Of a stretch of DNA of 64,000 nt, positions 11,834 through 24,093 are shown piece after piece. The DNA comes from Erythroxylum novogranatense. Its lineage: Eukaryota; Streptophyta; Magnoliopsida; Malpighiales; Erythroxylaceae. Numbering within the stretch: the stretch's first letter is position 1; each line of letters opens with the position of its first letter. Where the stretch lies: contig CM057228.1 in the NCBI GenBank assembly GCA_029891385.1, forward strand, positions 54,351,783 to 54,415,782. The letters are read 5' to 3'. The position numbers were made by a program, and so were the translations under genes. The notes beneath the pieces are model-generated. The model saw nothing but the letters and a program-made list of their open reading frames with translations. It did not search any database and was not told where the DNA came from.

Positions 11834-12600
11834 CTAAATGCCTTTGAGGTGAGAGAATAACCTAGAAATATTCTGAAAGAGTCTTTGCATCAAACTTGTC
11901 CGAACTTCCTTTGTGTTCATAATAGTGCACTTACAACCGAAAGGATGGAAATAAGAAATGTTTGGTCTCCTTCCATTCCATAACTCATAGGAGTTTTCTT
12001 GATATTGGTCGTGACAACACTCTATTCGAATATAGCATCTTTGTATTGATGACTTCTTGAAATATTTAGGAAGATTCATCTCGCATGACATTGTTCTTGC
12101 CATCTCTTGAATCGTCCTATTCTTTCTTTCAACAACTCCATTCTGCCATGGAGTCCTTAGAGGGAGAAGTTATGGAAAATTCCATTTTCTTCGCGAATAC
12201 TCTAAACTTCTCATTTTCGAATTCTCCACCATGATCACTCCTTATGCTGGCTATAGACACTCCTTTTTCATTCTGTAACCTCATGGAAAGGTTTCTAAAG
12301 CACTTGAAAGACTCATCTTTATGTGCCAGAAAAAGTATCCAACAAAACCTTGTAAAATCATCAATAATGACAAGTCCATACTTCTTTCCACCAAGACTTA
12401 TTGTCCTTGTTGGACCAAATAAATCCATGTGTAACAACTCTAGTGGTCTAGATGAAGTTACGAAATGTTTTGAAGAGAAAGAGGTTTTAACTTATTTCCC
12501 TTTCTGACAACTTTCACAAAAGAAATCTTTGTTAAAACAAATTTGTGGCAAAACTTTTACCAAATCATGTTTCAAAAGTTTTGAAATATGTTTAAAACTG
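11834..12600 (-). pseudogene. Copia integrase remnant
   Basis: Minus-strand frames 12129-12437 and 11834-12103 hold the core of a copia integrase: LHMDLFGPTRT with the first catalytic Asp, IDDFTRFCWILFLAHKDE, then IRSDHGGEFEN with the second Asp, followed in other frames by ARTMSCEMNLPKYF and WNGRRPNISYFHPFGC. The HHCC zinc finger would lie to the right (12440-12600), where only fragments remain. Order on the minus strand is integrase then reverse transcriptase, the Ty1/copia arrangement. Confidence 0.85.
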
Positions 12601-12959
12601 ACATGATCTAGTTTTTATGCCGATCGGTCTTTCTTCTTGATAGATAAAAACATGAAATATTTTGAATGAAAATCGTCTAAATCAATTTTGTAAAGATTGT
12701 TTAGTCTTTTGGTCGAAAACAAAATAGAACCATCTTTGTTTCGACTTCACAAAGTTTTGGTTGAATGTAACTTCAAAACCGAGAATCACATAATTGACTA
12801 ATACTTATCAAGTTATGCTTTAGACCATCAACTAGCGATGCGTTGTTAATGCATGCATGGGAATTCTTACCAATCTTACCAATCCGATTATTTTACCACC
12901 TTGTTGTCTCCAAAGTTACCGAACGTTCTTTCAGATCTTGAAGATCGGGAACATAAACC

Positions 12960-13200
12960 TTTTTCCGTCATGTGATCGAGCATCCTTGTCTAAATACCAA
13001 TGGTTCTTCTTGGTTCTTCCAAAGAAGGATTTTTGTAGGAGATATTATCTTATTTTTAGGTACCCAGATTCTCTTGGGTCCTTTAGGGTTAGTATGGTGT
13101 AATGAATGATAATAAGGCGTAGAATGAAAGCGTTGATGACCTTTTGAAAACTGATTGATATCTTTTCTTATCTTTTGAACAATTGATTTCACGTAATGTT
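12960..13200 (-). pseudogene. Copia protease and linker remnant
   Basis: The minus-strand frame 12968-13192 reads KGPKRIWVPK and then a segment in which NHWYLD is visible (near 13000). This is the normal lead-in to the copia aspartic protease site (WYLDSGCSRHMTG in the family). The active-site region is disrupted by indels. It lies between gag (right) and integrase (left), as expected. Confidence 0.6.
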
Positions 13201-13499
13201 GAGACTTATTTTAGCAAACCCTAATCCGGTTTATCACTCGGATGTCGCATTTTCCTAGCATTTCATTCATCTTTTTGTACTATCTGTAAATTTAGCTAGA
13301 TCAATCGAGATTATTGATTCTCGATTTCAACTGTTTAATCTCTTGGATCTATCTATAACTTTGTTGTTATTCGGTTCCTCAACTTGCTTTCTCGATTTAT
13401 ATTCTCCTCTCTATCTCATGAGTATGTTTGAGGTTTTCTACATATTTCTTCTCAACGGCTTGTCTTTGTTTGAGAATAGCATGAGAATCCTCTAACAAT

Positions 13500-14610
13500 T
13501 CGAGTATGCATCTTGTATATTATCATGGCTAGAAGTTACCTCTTCATCACTTTCTTCTTGACTACGGACATATGTTAGCATGTTCGACACTTCGAGCTTG
13601 TATCGATTACGATGAATCCAGATCCTCCCACGTTGCCATCATGCTTTTCTTGTTATCCTACTCTTTTGGGTTATCTTTTCAACATTGGACACTCGGACTT
13701 GTAATGTCGACTTATTGCATTCATAACATGTAATAGATGCTTTCTCGATTTTCCATCGTCTTTGCCGTTGTTCCTTCGAATGTTGAATTTCCTTTGGACT
13801 TCTTTTTCCACATTCTTCTTATCTTTCTTGAAATGAAAGATAGCTCGTCGTCTTCATCACTTGATTGATTCGACTTCTTGGAATCATCATCCTTTGATTC
13901 TTCAATCTTTAATGCCTTTGATGTATTCCTCTTTGTCTTCTTCTTACGGATCTTGTGATTCATTTGACCTGCTTTGGCGCTATGGACTTCTCTTTCTTGG
14001 GCTTATCTTACGCATCAAGCTCTACGTGTATCTTCAACGATCCAAGCAATTCATCAAGCTTGATGCGCTTAAGTCTTTGGCTTCTTATCAGTGATTACTT
14101 TGGGTCTCCATCTTTTGGCAGACTCCTCAAAATCTTTCGAACATGGTCTTGATGTTATGCGTTCTTCCAAGAGCTTTTAGCCCATTAACAATTGTTTGAA
14201 ATCTTCCAAACATTTGATCAATGGTCTCTTCTTCTTTCATTTTGAACAACTCGTCTTGATGCACCGAATGCTTATCTTGGACTCCTTGACTTGATTTGTT
14301 CCTTCATGTGCAATTGATAATGTATCCCACATTTCTTTGGTAGTGTCGCATCCATGAACTTTGTCATACTAAACTACGCTTTCGATGCACTGACTCAAGA
14401 AAAATTAGCTTGGAGTTTAGTTGAAATCTTGCTTTACGCTTTCGGTGTCCATCTTTCTCGTGGAATTGGATTTTTATCATCATCTTCAGGTGTATATGGT
14501 CCGTTCTCGATGATGTCCCAAAGGTCAATGTGAGTAGATTCGATAAACAATCTCATCCGGTCCTTCCAATAGTGGTAGTCTTCACCATTGAATCTTTGGA
14601 GGTCTTGTGA
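13500..14610 (-). pseudogene. Copia (Sirevirus) gag remnant
   Basis: Reading the minus strand from about 14610, one can follow the Sirevirus gag N-terminus (FNGEDYHYWKDRMRLFIEST-like, then DLWDIIENGPYTP) in several frames. Next come a central capsid-like region and, near 13690-13760, a nucleocapsid knuckle of the CX2CX4HX4C type with ACY...SECP. The coding sequence lies just inside the PBS at 14693. Frequent indels break it, so no ORF longer than 80 codons survives. Confidence 0.7.
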
Positions 14611-14692
14611 GTGAAGCTCCTTCGATAATATACGTGTGTGATTCCACCATTTTCTTTAATTCACACTTTTTTAGAGTGATTCTTGAACACCA

Positions 14693-14705
14693 GGCTCTGA
14701 TACCA
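14693..14705 (-). other. PBS of the copia element
   Basis: The plus strand reads ggctctgatacca; its complement TGGTATCAGAGCC is the initiator-Met PBS. It lies 2 bases inside the LTR starting at 14708, which confirms the minus-strand orientation. Confidence 0.85.
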
Positions 14706-14707
14706 AT

Positions 14708-15743
14708 TGAAGTGAATCACAAGTTAATATATTGAACAATAATATGATCAAGATACTGAAGAAGGGGGTTGAATTGTGATAAACTTTTCTTAATCCCCTA
14801 AAAAAATTACTTGTTCTTTCGAAAACTTATAAGTAAATCAATTCGTAACTAGTTTGAAAAACTTTGTTAATTTTGAAGAATACGATATAAGTAATATGAG
14901 TAGAGAGAAACACAACAGTTTATCTGGTTCACCCCAAACCGTGGGCTACGTCCGATCCTCGGATATCCTTCTAAGATTTCACTATCTACGAATTGTTTAC
15001 AAGTATTCTTTCGATTGAGCCTCTCGGGTCTCTTTCTGCAAGTATTATTTTACTCTTAGCCTCTTTAGGCTATCGTAACACTTTCAATTGAAAGAATAGT
15101 AAAGAGCTTGTTACAATAGAAATGCTCTTAACCTGTTCACTCGAAATATCGTTCACAATTTTTCTCGGATAATCTGAAAATCAAAAGTTGAATACTCGAG
15201 TTTCATGAAGTTTCATAAAGTTGCATAAAGTTGTTTCTTCTTCAATCTAGACTCTTATTTATAGTCGGGTCTTCAAGCTGTTTCTTGAATATCTACTTCT
15301 TGATTCTTGAAAAAGCGGTTATTCAATTTGACTCAGTAACTAACTCAAACCGATGTTTCTTTCTTCCGTCGATTTTTGTATCGGTGCTTTTCTCTTGTAA
15401 AGCTTAAATACCTTTTCTCTTGTAAAGCTTCCGTCCTTTCCTTGTATCATTGCTTTTCTCTTGTAAAGCTTAAAATCGCTTTCCGTTTGTAACGCCAAAT
15501 CCTTTTCTCTTTATAGCGCTTTAAATGCCTTTTCTTTTTGTAACACTTTAAATGCGCTTTTAAGCCACCTGATTTTTCTCCTTCATTTGTTTTTACTTGG
15601 TGATTTTTCTCCTTGTTTGTTTTTACTTCGCTGATTTTCTCCTTCATTTGTTTTTACTTGCATCGTCCATCTACTTTTCATTTGTATATTTCTCTTTGTT
15701 TGTCATCAAAATTATTTAATCGTGAAGTCGATTTGACTTAACA
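14708..15743 (-). mobile_element. Sirevirus-type copia 5' LTR
   Basis: This LTR is bounded by tgaagtgaatcac at the PBS side and ...gacttaaca at the outer side, so on the minus strand it begins TGTTAAGTC. The text GATGACAAAC that follows is common at the start of Sirevirus LTRs. It contains a TATA box (15252-15262) and two sets of short tandem repeats (15360-15660), one built on ttctcttgtaaagctt and one on tgatttttctccttcatttg. No second copy is visible in the window. Confidence 0.8.
15252..15262 (-). promoter_or_regulatory. TATA box of copia LTR
   Basis: The plus strand reads cttatttatag, which is CTATAAATAAG on the coding strand. It lies about 480 bp into the LTR. Confidence 0.55.
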
Positions 15744-15765
15744 GTTGTGACCGGAGCAAGCCTCA

Positions 15766-15940
15766 GAGCTTTGAGCTCAACGCAATAGGACCTCAGGTCC
15801 AGCGTATATGAGAACTTTAAGCTCAACGCACGGGACCCTTTGGTCCATGTTTTGAGCCCTTCGCTCGATGTATCGAGGGCATATCACGCCCAACGTATCA
15901 GAGCCTCAGGCTCAACGCAATGTGCCCGTCACTGGGACAG
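15766..15940. repeat. Array of eight small hairpins with constant linkers
   Basis: About eight consecutive units of 22-25 bases each hold an inverted repeat followed by a linker near aacgca or agcgta. Stems change from unit to unit but stay self-complementary: GAGCT-ttg-AGCTC, GGACC-tca-GGTCC, GGACC-cttt-GGTCC, GAGC-ccttc-GCTC, GGGC-atatcac-GCCC, GAGCC-tca-GGCTC. The last is TGTgCCC...GGGACA. Confidence 0.75.
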
Positions 15941-16105
15941 TTTCAAGCGCACGGTCACAACAACGTAAGAAAATGAAAATGTCACATACGCATTGCATAT
16001 GTAAATGATTGACTGAAAAATGTGAAAATGAAAATGCATGTGATATTTCTGTAAATTCTATTGTGTGATTATATGTATTTGATCTGTGTATTCATGAGTT
16101 GGGTG

Positions 16106-16143
16106 AACCATCGATGATGGTTTCTCGCTGAGTTCGCAAACTC
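16106..16143. other. Twin hairpin motif in LTR (copy 3)
   Basis: aaccatcgatgatggtt (16106-16122) and then gagttcgcaaactc (16130-16143) repeat the pair seen at 221-261 and 7711-7748. Here they lie inside an LTR that has otherwise diverged. Confidence 0.65.
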
Positions 16144-16520
16144 ACCCAACATTGCATTATATTTTTTAGGACAGTGATAGTAGGTTCCTTAGCTCCAGAT
16201 TGTTAGAGTCTTCTCTGCCTTAAGGATCGTCGGCAAGAGAGGCTATGGCGTAAAGGTGGGTCAGCTGGGATCTTTTTGGGATGACCTAGTTAGGAGTTAT
16301 CAGTTTCTTTGTGTATTGTATAGATGATGCTTTGGACAAGATTATGTATTTTCGGATTAAAGAAATGAAAAGAAAATTTGGTTTCAATTTTTAGTGATAT
16401 TTATATTTGATGTCATATGGCTTGTAGTTGGTTGCTCGGTAATGCACCTTTATCGTGGGTTACGTATCGGAGCGACCTGCGGGCGTCCCGATGTGTACCC
16501 TACGGTAAGGGAGTGCTACA

Positions 16521-16900
16521 GGAATGGGGTGTTACACCAGTTATGTTTGGCCTAGAGTAGTTGAACATGGTTCTTGGTTGGTTTGCTATATTGTACAATT
16601 CTTTTGTGTCTATGTGGCCTTTCAAGCCTTCTATCCGATGGTCTACTTCAAACTCACGCAGTTGTGTTCTACAAAGATTCTTGTGCATTGTTCTTTCAAT
16701 CCCTTATGCATTGTTCTTTCAATCCCTTGATTCGTCTCTATTAGGCTCTCAGGTGTACTCTAAGTCATAAACTAACCATAAGTTTAATCCTTAAAAAAAT
16801 AAAATAAAACTAAACAGATAAAATAAACAAAATAATGTAAAATAAAAATAAAAAGTAGAATAAAATAAAAATAAAAATGACTAAATTAACAAAACTAAGG
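16521..16900. other. Intergenic, low-complexity
   Basis: No gene is seen. A 23-bp direct duplication (tgcattgttctttcaatccc, then tta or ttg) lies at 16683-16729. A-rich sequence built on aaataaaa occupies 16785-16880. The start (gggg then tgttacacc) resembles a polypurine tract plus LTR start, but I cannot support an element. Confidence 0.5.
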
Positions 16901-18261
16901 TGTTCGTGATATCAATGTCCCCACAAAGAGCGTAAAAACTTGCTTGACTTAGTTTAGTTAGTCAATATTGAATTAACCACAAGTGCACGACATAATTGTA
17001 GTTAGCATAAGCAAGTACGAGTCAAATCATAAAAAGACAATTAGTATCAATAATTACCGTTATACAATTATCTAGACTATGAATTTAGTGTTGGTTTTTA
17101 ATTAAAAATAATACTTAAGCAGATAAAATAAAGTAGCAAACAATAATGAGTAAAGAACAAAGAAATTACTTAGAAAACAATCAATATCAAGAATTAGTAT
17201 TTAGGTAATGAATCTCCCTAAAATGATTAAACAATTAACCTTTTATTATGCAATTATTTTGTTGACTATTGGACCATGAAAATTCCTACCGTATGCTAAT
17301 ATCTCACTAGAGACTATTAATAACCAATCTTAGGATTATCAACTGAAATTATTTAGGTTAAAGATTCTAATATTGCTTTACTGCTTTATGAATTTTGTTA
17401 TTAAGTTTGACCCTAATCTAGGGGATTTATGTTGACCTATCTTTAGGTTTGTATTCAACTCCTTTCAATAACAATAGATATATTCATTTATAGGACTTCT
17501 CAATCTACGTGTTATGAAATTAGATTATATACTAATATTACAAATCTATTAGAATATATATTAAACACATAATTGAATCACAATAGATCAATAAAAACAA
17601 TTCATTAAATAAAAGAGGCCAAACATATTGTAGCACAAACCATGCTTCATCACACCTAGACATTAAAAATGTTTAGTTACACATGATAGAAAATGAAATC
17701 AAACATAAATAGGAAGAAAAATGAGAGTTTATAATTCTAAATCTTCATTTCTCTTCTATCAAATGTTCTTACAAGGTACAAGTCTAATGTTGTAATCTAC
17801 TAGATCTATCAACTATTTTTTCACGTTTTCCACGTATTTGGATCAATATCGCCCATTTTGAATGTTCTCTACATCTAAAATTGCCTTTAAAAGTTTGCTC
17901 CCTTATTTTATCTCTGCTTATGTCTTTTTATAGTAATTTTAGGGTTTTTGGGAGAAACACGATATGATATACGAGTGTGTACTGGACTATGTATATCCAA
18001 ATATCTTCATAATTCGTGATTATGCACGAGCTGAGAGCCACACATGGCTATAAACATGACCGTGTATCCCTTATTTGCTTCAAATCTTCGTTTTATGCCA
18101 CGTTTTTATCCGAATTCTTCCCTTTTTAGTCCATGAAGGCAATTATAACCTATAAATGTACTTGAAGTAAATTAAGTACCAAATATACACTAAAAGTCTA
18201 AAATATCAAGTAAAATACATCAAATATAGTTGTCTAAATATTGTCAAATATGCATCTATCA
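16901..18261 (-). mobile_element. Probable solo LTR, Athila/Tat-like
   Basis: Read on the minus strand, it begins TGATAGATGC, has AT-rich U3-like sequence and ends with a segment holding CGTGCACTTGTGG and CTTTGTGGGGAC. Such text is usual near the 3' end of Athila/Tat LTRs, ahead of a PBS. No PBS, gag or pol lies next to it, so a solo LTR or an LTR-only fragment is likely. No target-site duplication was found, and the left edge is approximate. Confidence 0.45.
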
Positions 18262-18986
18262 TCATTCATCTTCTTTTTTTATAGGTTGCCCTTTTACATT
18301 CATTATTAAATAAATTTGTGTCCTCGTAAATGCTTCTTTAAATGTTGATATTGTGAGTTTTTTACTTCTCTTCTTCAATTTTAATAATTTTCTTAAATGA
18401 CGACTAACTTGATACAATTTTAAATCTTTAAGACTTAAACAATTATTGGTTTTCATTTAAAATATCATTTATTCTATAGAATTAGGGTTCGTGATTGTAA
18501 TATGGATTTTCAATTTTAAAGAAAGTTAGATCAATTTTATATAAAATTTTAGGATTATTATTTTAATTTTAATCCCAAAATTCATATAAATAATAACAAA
18601 ACATTCTTATTCAAGTTATAAAGTTAAAGATGACTTTGATACAACTATTAAGAAAATAGAGCAAAATTTGATCCCACATGTAAAGAAATAATATTGAAAC
18701 CTTTTCACTAAGTTGAGCTTACATTCTATAACATGACTAATACACAAAACATAATAAAGAATGAATCATAACTTGCATTGTAAATTTTGATCATTTTCTT
18801 ATTATTTTCTTTAAGCCATTTCTAAAATTTGGCATATATCGACCATCGTAGCCACACACGTGTCCAACTTTTAACAACATTCACATAATTCATTGAGAGA
18901 ATTCTACAATTATTGTAGACAGGGTTAGGTAACATTTACTAACTCTCTTAAAGCATAAGCCTATTTATAATGGACTTGGACCTTTT
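18262..18986 (-). mobile_element. Copia-type LTR, distal part (split by the LARD)
   Basis: If the element at 18987-28233 and one copy of its ctttt duplication are removed, this stretch joins 28239-29091 to form one LTR on the minus strand. It carries a TATA box (ATTATAAATAGG on the minus strand, near 18961-18971), about 15 bases from the insertion point. Transcript-like sequence with no coding potential lies beyond. The left end is uncertain. Confidence 0.55.
18982..18986. repeat. Target-site duplication of LARD, left (ctttt)
   Basis: ctttt directly precedes the LTR start tgttgg at 18987. The identical ctttt follows the other LTR at 28234-28238. Confidence 0.85.
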
Positions 18987-21900
18987 TGTTGGCCCCCTTT
19001 TTTTTCTAGTTAAGCATGATTTAAATGAATTTTGAGGTTCTTATGGATTTAATTTTTTGGAGTTATTATTATGTAAATGTTTGTAAGATTATGTGACATT
19101 GGTAAATTGAATTAAAGTAATAAGGTAATAAGGATGTTCAAGGGCATTTTTGGAAGATCACTTAAGGATAAAAGATACAAGGCATATAAGGAAGGGCAAA
19201 ATGGACAATTTAGAATCATTAATGGCAAAATGGACAATTTAGAATCATTAATGGAAAAATGGAAATAAGAAGTGATGGCTTGCTTTCTAAGGAAGAAGCA
19301 AAAATGAAATTGGGAGAAAAGAAACAAATAGAAGAGAGAAAGAAGAGAGTTTGGTGGAGAAGAGAGGAAAGAAAGAAGAAAAAGCTAGGTTTTGATTTTT
19401 CTTGGTCCTAAAGAGTGATTTTGAAGTTATTCAGGAAGGGAAAAAGGTAGAAGATAATGAGAGCTTCCATTAAAGCCAACAAACTCTTCATTTGGTGAAG
19501 ATTCAAGGTAAGTTGGATTTTAATCTTTGGATTTTTTAAAGGGTTTTGATTCATATAGCTTAAAAAACGTATGGGTTTAAGGATTTTAGGATCAATTTTA
19601 GTGAATATGTCTTGTGGGTTCTCCAATTTGAATCCCTATTGATATGAGAATTTTGTCTTTGATAAAGGAAATCAAAGGAGACAAGAGGAGCAAGAGTAAA
19701 GGCATTGTTGAGCAAAGATTCAAGCAAGGAAATCAAGGTGCGTATACGTTTATAATAGAATTAATAAGCCAATAAATGTTTTCTTTGAATCAAAGAAATT
19801 TAATGTTTTAAATTGCATCATAAATGTTACATTTGTTGCTTCTTGAATGAATTGAGAATTTGCTATGTGTTTGATATGTGAATTGGGTTGATGATTTGTG
19901 AAAAGACTTTCAAAATGATTCTTTTGAAAATATACATGTTTATGAAATTATGTTTTCGGAAATAGTTTTCAAAATATCTCATGTTCATGAAAAACAAGTT
20001 TCGAAAGTGTGTCACTTTGAGCAATAAGTTTACAAGTTATGAAATACATGTTATTTGGGTTTGGTTTGGTCCCTTAAGTATGTCAAGTGCACTTTGACTA
20101 AAGGCTTCTCTCACCTGCCCACTAGTAGCATAGAGCTCCTTTATGGACTCCCATAAGTTCACGACCACACAAAGCCATTTTGTGGGATTGCGATGGTACG
20201 TTCTGTTCACGGCTACACAGGACCCTTAGGGGAAATGTGTAGTATGTTCTGTTTTGGACCTTCCAAACCATTTTGATGTGCTTATGTGCTCATGATATGT
20301 TGACAAGTTTGATGCATTCATGATTTAAATATTGTGAATTTTGGTTATGAAATTGAGAATGATACTTTGATGAATTTAATAAGAACTTTGTATTTGGCAA
20401 ATGAACATTTCAAAGGTTTTGCTTAATTTTTCTGTTATAAGCTGTTACCCATGATCTTTCAAGCTCACCCCCTTTCACTCCCATCTCCAGGTGATGAAAA
20501 AGAGATCGGGTGAAAGAGAGTCAAGTCATTCGTTCGATTATGCATAATTTTGTATTTTAAGTTAGATTGATGTAAAAACAAGACTTTGGACGTATGTCAA
20601 GAATTACGGGGTTTTGTATCTTTTGTATTTCATATTTTTGATATTGTTCATGTAATGTGGCTTAGAATACCATTAAAGCTTTGTAAACTCTTATTCTATG
20701 ATGTTAATGAAATATGGATTTATGAATGGATGATTTTTAAGTTGAAATGTGAATTTGCGTATGGATGAGGTGGAGTTGAAATATGAATTAATTAAAGATG
20801 AGCTTAAGTTGGAATTCAGTATATTTGGGAAAGTTATCAATTTAAGATGATAAATTTTTAATATGAATGGTTGCTGCATATCAGTGTGATGCTATGGATA
20901 CGAAAATAGGGATGAATGATGAAATGTAGTTGGATGGTTTAAAATTAAGTTGCGTTAGAGGAAGTGAATTTGGGAAAATTTTCAAGTCTTTCGGTGAAAG
21001 TTGTATATTGATTTCAAGGGAAAAATGGATTAATTTAGGAAGAATTAGACAAAGTTATCTTCACAAAAGTTGTAGCTTATCTTTTCAGCTTTCCATGGAT
21101 ATAAAATATGAAATTTTTTGACAATGGAGTTGGAAGATATGATTATTAGAAGTTTGGATGTTGTTTGGGATAGAACTTTCGGGACAGCCACTTTGATTTG
21201 AAATTTTGAATCTTATAGAAGTAGAAATTGTTTTTAAATTCTCATGAAAATTGTAGATTTTTCTTTTAGCTTTCTATTGATATAAAGTTTGCAAAATTTG
21301 GAGTTCTAAATTAAAAGTTATAAGGTTTAGAAGTTGGGATGTCGAAAGAAGAAAAGCAAGAGGAGAAGCGCGAAAAGTCACGATCATGTTTAAGCACGAT
21401 CACGACTTTCGCAGCCGCGAGCACGATTGCGTCCCTCAAGTTTCCCCCTCAGCTGAACATGTTTCACTCTTTTGGCTATAACTTTGTCGTTCGACCTCTA
21501 AATAACCTAATTTTTAAAGCATTGGATTCATAACACATTTCTATATCTTTCCACAAAAATTTATAACTTTTGGATTTAATTTGAAAATTATAGATTGAAT
21601 CAAAGTAAGGAGATCGGTTGGAAGAGTATGAGTTGGATATTTTTACTGAACATACTTCAGTATTTTGGTGATATCTTAATCAGTAGAGCTCCAAATGTGA
21701 TAATTCTTGTGTCTATATAACCTAGAGACACAAAGCTATAAATTATCTGAAGGATTAAAATTTTAATTCAGACTATAAGACTTTCAGTTTCTGGGAGGAA
21801 GTTGAGTATAGTGTACAGTTTCAATTTAGTAACAGCCCATAAATGTTTGGGCTATAACTTTCAGATTTTTGAACCGAATTGAACGATTTTGGTGTCATTA

Positions 21901-22147
21901 GAAACTTAAGAAAATGGGGAATAAATTTTCTGAAGAAACCAAATAGAAATTCTGATTCAAGGTTTCCTAAAATCTGTTAGAAAATAGGAGAAATGAATCC
22001 GTTTTTGACAACTAACTGGTGTGAGCACACCACCCATATGGGATGATGGTTAATGAGGATTCTTTGAAACAACCTTACAAGGTAATATACACACTCACGT
22101 CTTATGATTTTTAAATCAGGATTTGGGTTCTGAAATCGGAGCCCAAC
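18987..22147 (+). mobile_element. 5' LTR of Tekay-like LARD element
   Basis: This 3161-bp LTR starts tgttggcccc and ends ...gcccaaca, followed at once by a PBS. It aligns over its length with 25185-28233. Differences are mainly single-base changes, plus two small deletions in the 3' copy: about 60-80 bp near 26245, and near 27500 in a cacgat-rich stretch. No coding sequence was found in it; short ORFs present in both LTR copies (20586-20768, 19112-19327) are not gene-like. Confidence 0.92.
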
Positions 22148-22152
22148 ATTTG

Positions 22153-22170
22153 TGGTATCAGAGCCAGGTT
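22153..22170 (+). other. PBS of LARD element
   Basis: tggtatcagagccaggtt is an unbroken initiator-Met PBS, 5 bases after the LTR end. Confidence 0.92.
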
Positions 22171-24050
22171 TTAGGATCTTACATGGGCATTTTGGAAATA
22201 TGTATTAAGCTACATGCATTTTCTTTGACCAGTCTCAACATACAGCAGCGACTGATCCTTAGTCTAAGACGTATGTATATGAGTTACACGCATGTGTAAT
22301 TGTTAAGAGTTTGACCTGATGGAATTAGTGAGAAAAAATGATGCTTTTCCATGATATAAGAAAATGAAAGTTGTGGATAATTAAAAATGAGAAATAGTAC
22401 ATGGGTAAATATGATAGAAAATGATTCAACATATTTGTACTAGGGGATGCATTGCTGAATATGACATCAATGTTGTACTGTGAAGGTATACCCTTGAATA
22501 TGATATGGATGTGAATATATTATCATGGATTGTTTGAGGAAAATAGGGAGACAAGTAGAAATGATAAGATTAAGTGTGCAAGTAGAATGTAATGAAAACA
22601 GAAAATGTTATGATCTTAAGAAGATGAAATTGGAACCAAAGTGGTTGTTTGATTATTGTGACAAGAGTTATGATCCACCATAAGAATGTGTTCATGGAAT
22701 TGAGATCAAAATTTTATGATGATTATACATCTATAATTTTGAATCAATGGTGAATATACATATGTAAGATGTAATGAAGGATATTTGGAAGATGAGATGA
22801 ATGATAGCAACACATGTACAAGTTCAAAAGGTTAAGTTGAAATGTTATTGTGAGTACCTATCGGATAGTGGGATCATCATCACAAGTGAGAATATTGAGC
22901 GCGTATGTAATATATGTGTGGAGATGATATGGGAAGCAATCTACGACTTAGTGGATATTTGTTAGTCAGAGTTCTCATAGTTTAAAGTCTAAGAGGAACT
23001 AGAGAAACACATGAAAGTGCTTATAATGATCAATTAGGATAGATTAAGATTGTTGATGATGTTGCAATGAGTAATGAATTCAAAGATAAAGAGAAGAATA
23101 TCATCTAGGACGAACGGAGATCAAAGTATCAATCATGTAAGATATAAATTCGTGAATTGTTGGAGATAAACATGTGGACAAAAGGGGATGACTTTGATGA
23201 TACACACCTAAGCATATGCGATAGTAATTATGTTTACTACTTCATTGAGTTTTGGTAATTAGAATGTTATGACCATGTAAGAATGATAGAAATGGTTCTT
23301 CTCAAGGTATTAAGGATGGATGATAATGTGATGATGATAACAGTTGATTGATAAACATTACATGAATAGTATAGAGGATAGTAGTAAGAAATCTTCTTTC
23401 GAAGAAGAATTTTATGGAATTAGGTTAAGCAGATCAGATAGTTTATATTAAGAATGATCAATGAAAGGATATTGGAGTCCTAATCCTGATGGAGACTTAA
23501 GCAAAAGAGGTAGAATATACTACTGAGAATTTATGTATTTCTGTTTGATGTAAAGTATCTAATTATATGAGTGGATTTCTGAATTTGAGGTGTCATTAAG
23601 TATAAGAGACACAAATAACATCTGATGAATGTGTTATCAACACAGAAAGTTAAGATTGAAAATAAATTGAAATATGTGGAGAAATTAGTATGAATGAGCA
23701 GACACTAGAATAATTCAGTGTGAAATCAGAGGAAATCAAATGAATTGAGAAAAGTATTCGAGGAAAGAAGTTGATTGGGAAATTGAAAATAATGTGGGAA
23801 ATGAGGAATTAGTTATTTTGAGGAATTATAACATTGATATTAATTATATCGTCTAGATTTGGAGATTTTATAGTATACAATGATGTTGTATGAGATATTT
23901 GGATAAAATCCAATGCAGCATAATAAAGTGATTTCATATGTATAGAGACAACTAAAGTCCTATGGGTTGATTATTCGATACCTGATTTAGAACAGCTATA
24001 GTAGTGATTGTTTTGAAAGTGTGGGGACAGTATATGTTTACGAACATCTT

Positions 24051-24093
<43 letters not shown>

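Larger units (their letters stand above)
15744..16520 (+). mobile_element. Truncated Tekay-like LTR (3' part)
   Basis: This 777-bp piece ends in 'gtgtaccctacggtaaggga' followed by gtgctaca, closely matching the ends of the LTRs at 650 and 8144. It also shares the twin hairpins. Elsewhere it is only distantly similar, so it belongs to a related family. Its left side is cut by the copia LTR, so the copia element probably inserted into it. The left part carries the hairpin array at 15766-15940. Confidence 0.7.

Noticed and set aside
15766..15940. CRISPR-like or tRNA-like cluster
   Set aside because: Hairpin stems are only 4-6 bp and differ between units, no tRNA folds are seen, and the context is an LTR.
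16521..16560. Start of a further LTR (ggaatgggg then tgttacacc)
   Set aside because: No matching LTR end, PBS or partner could be found.
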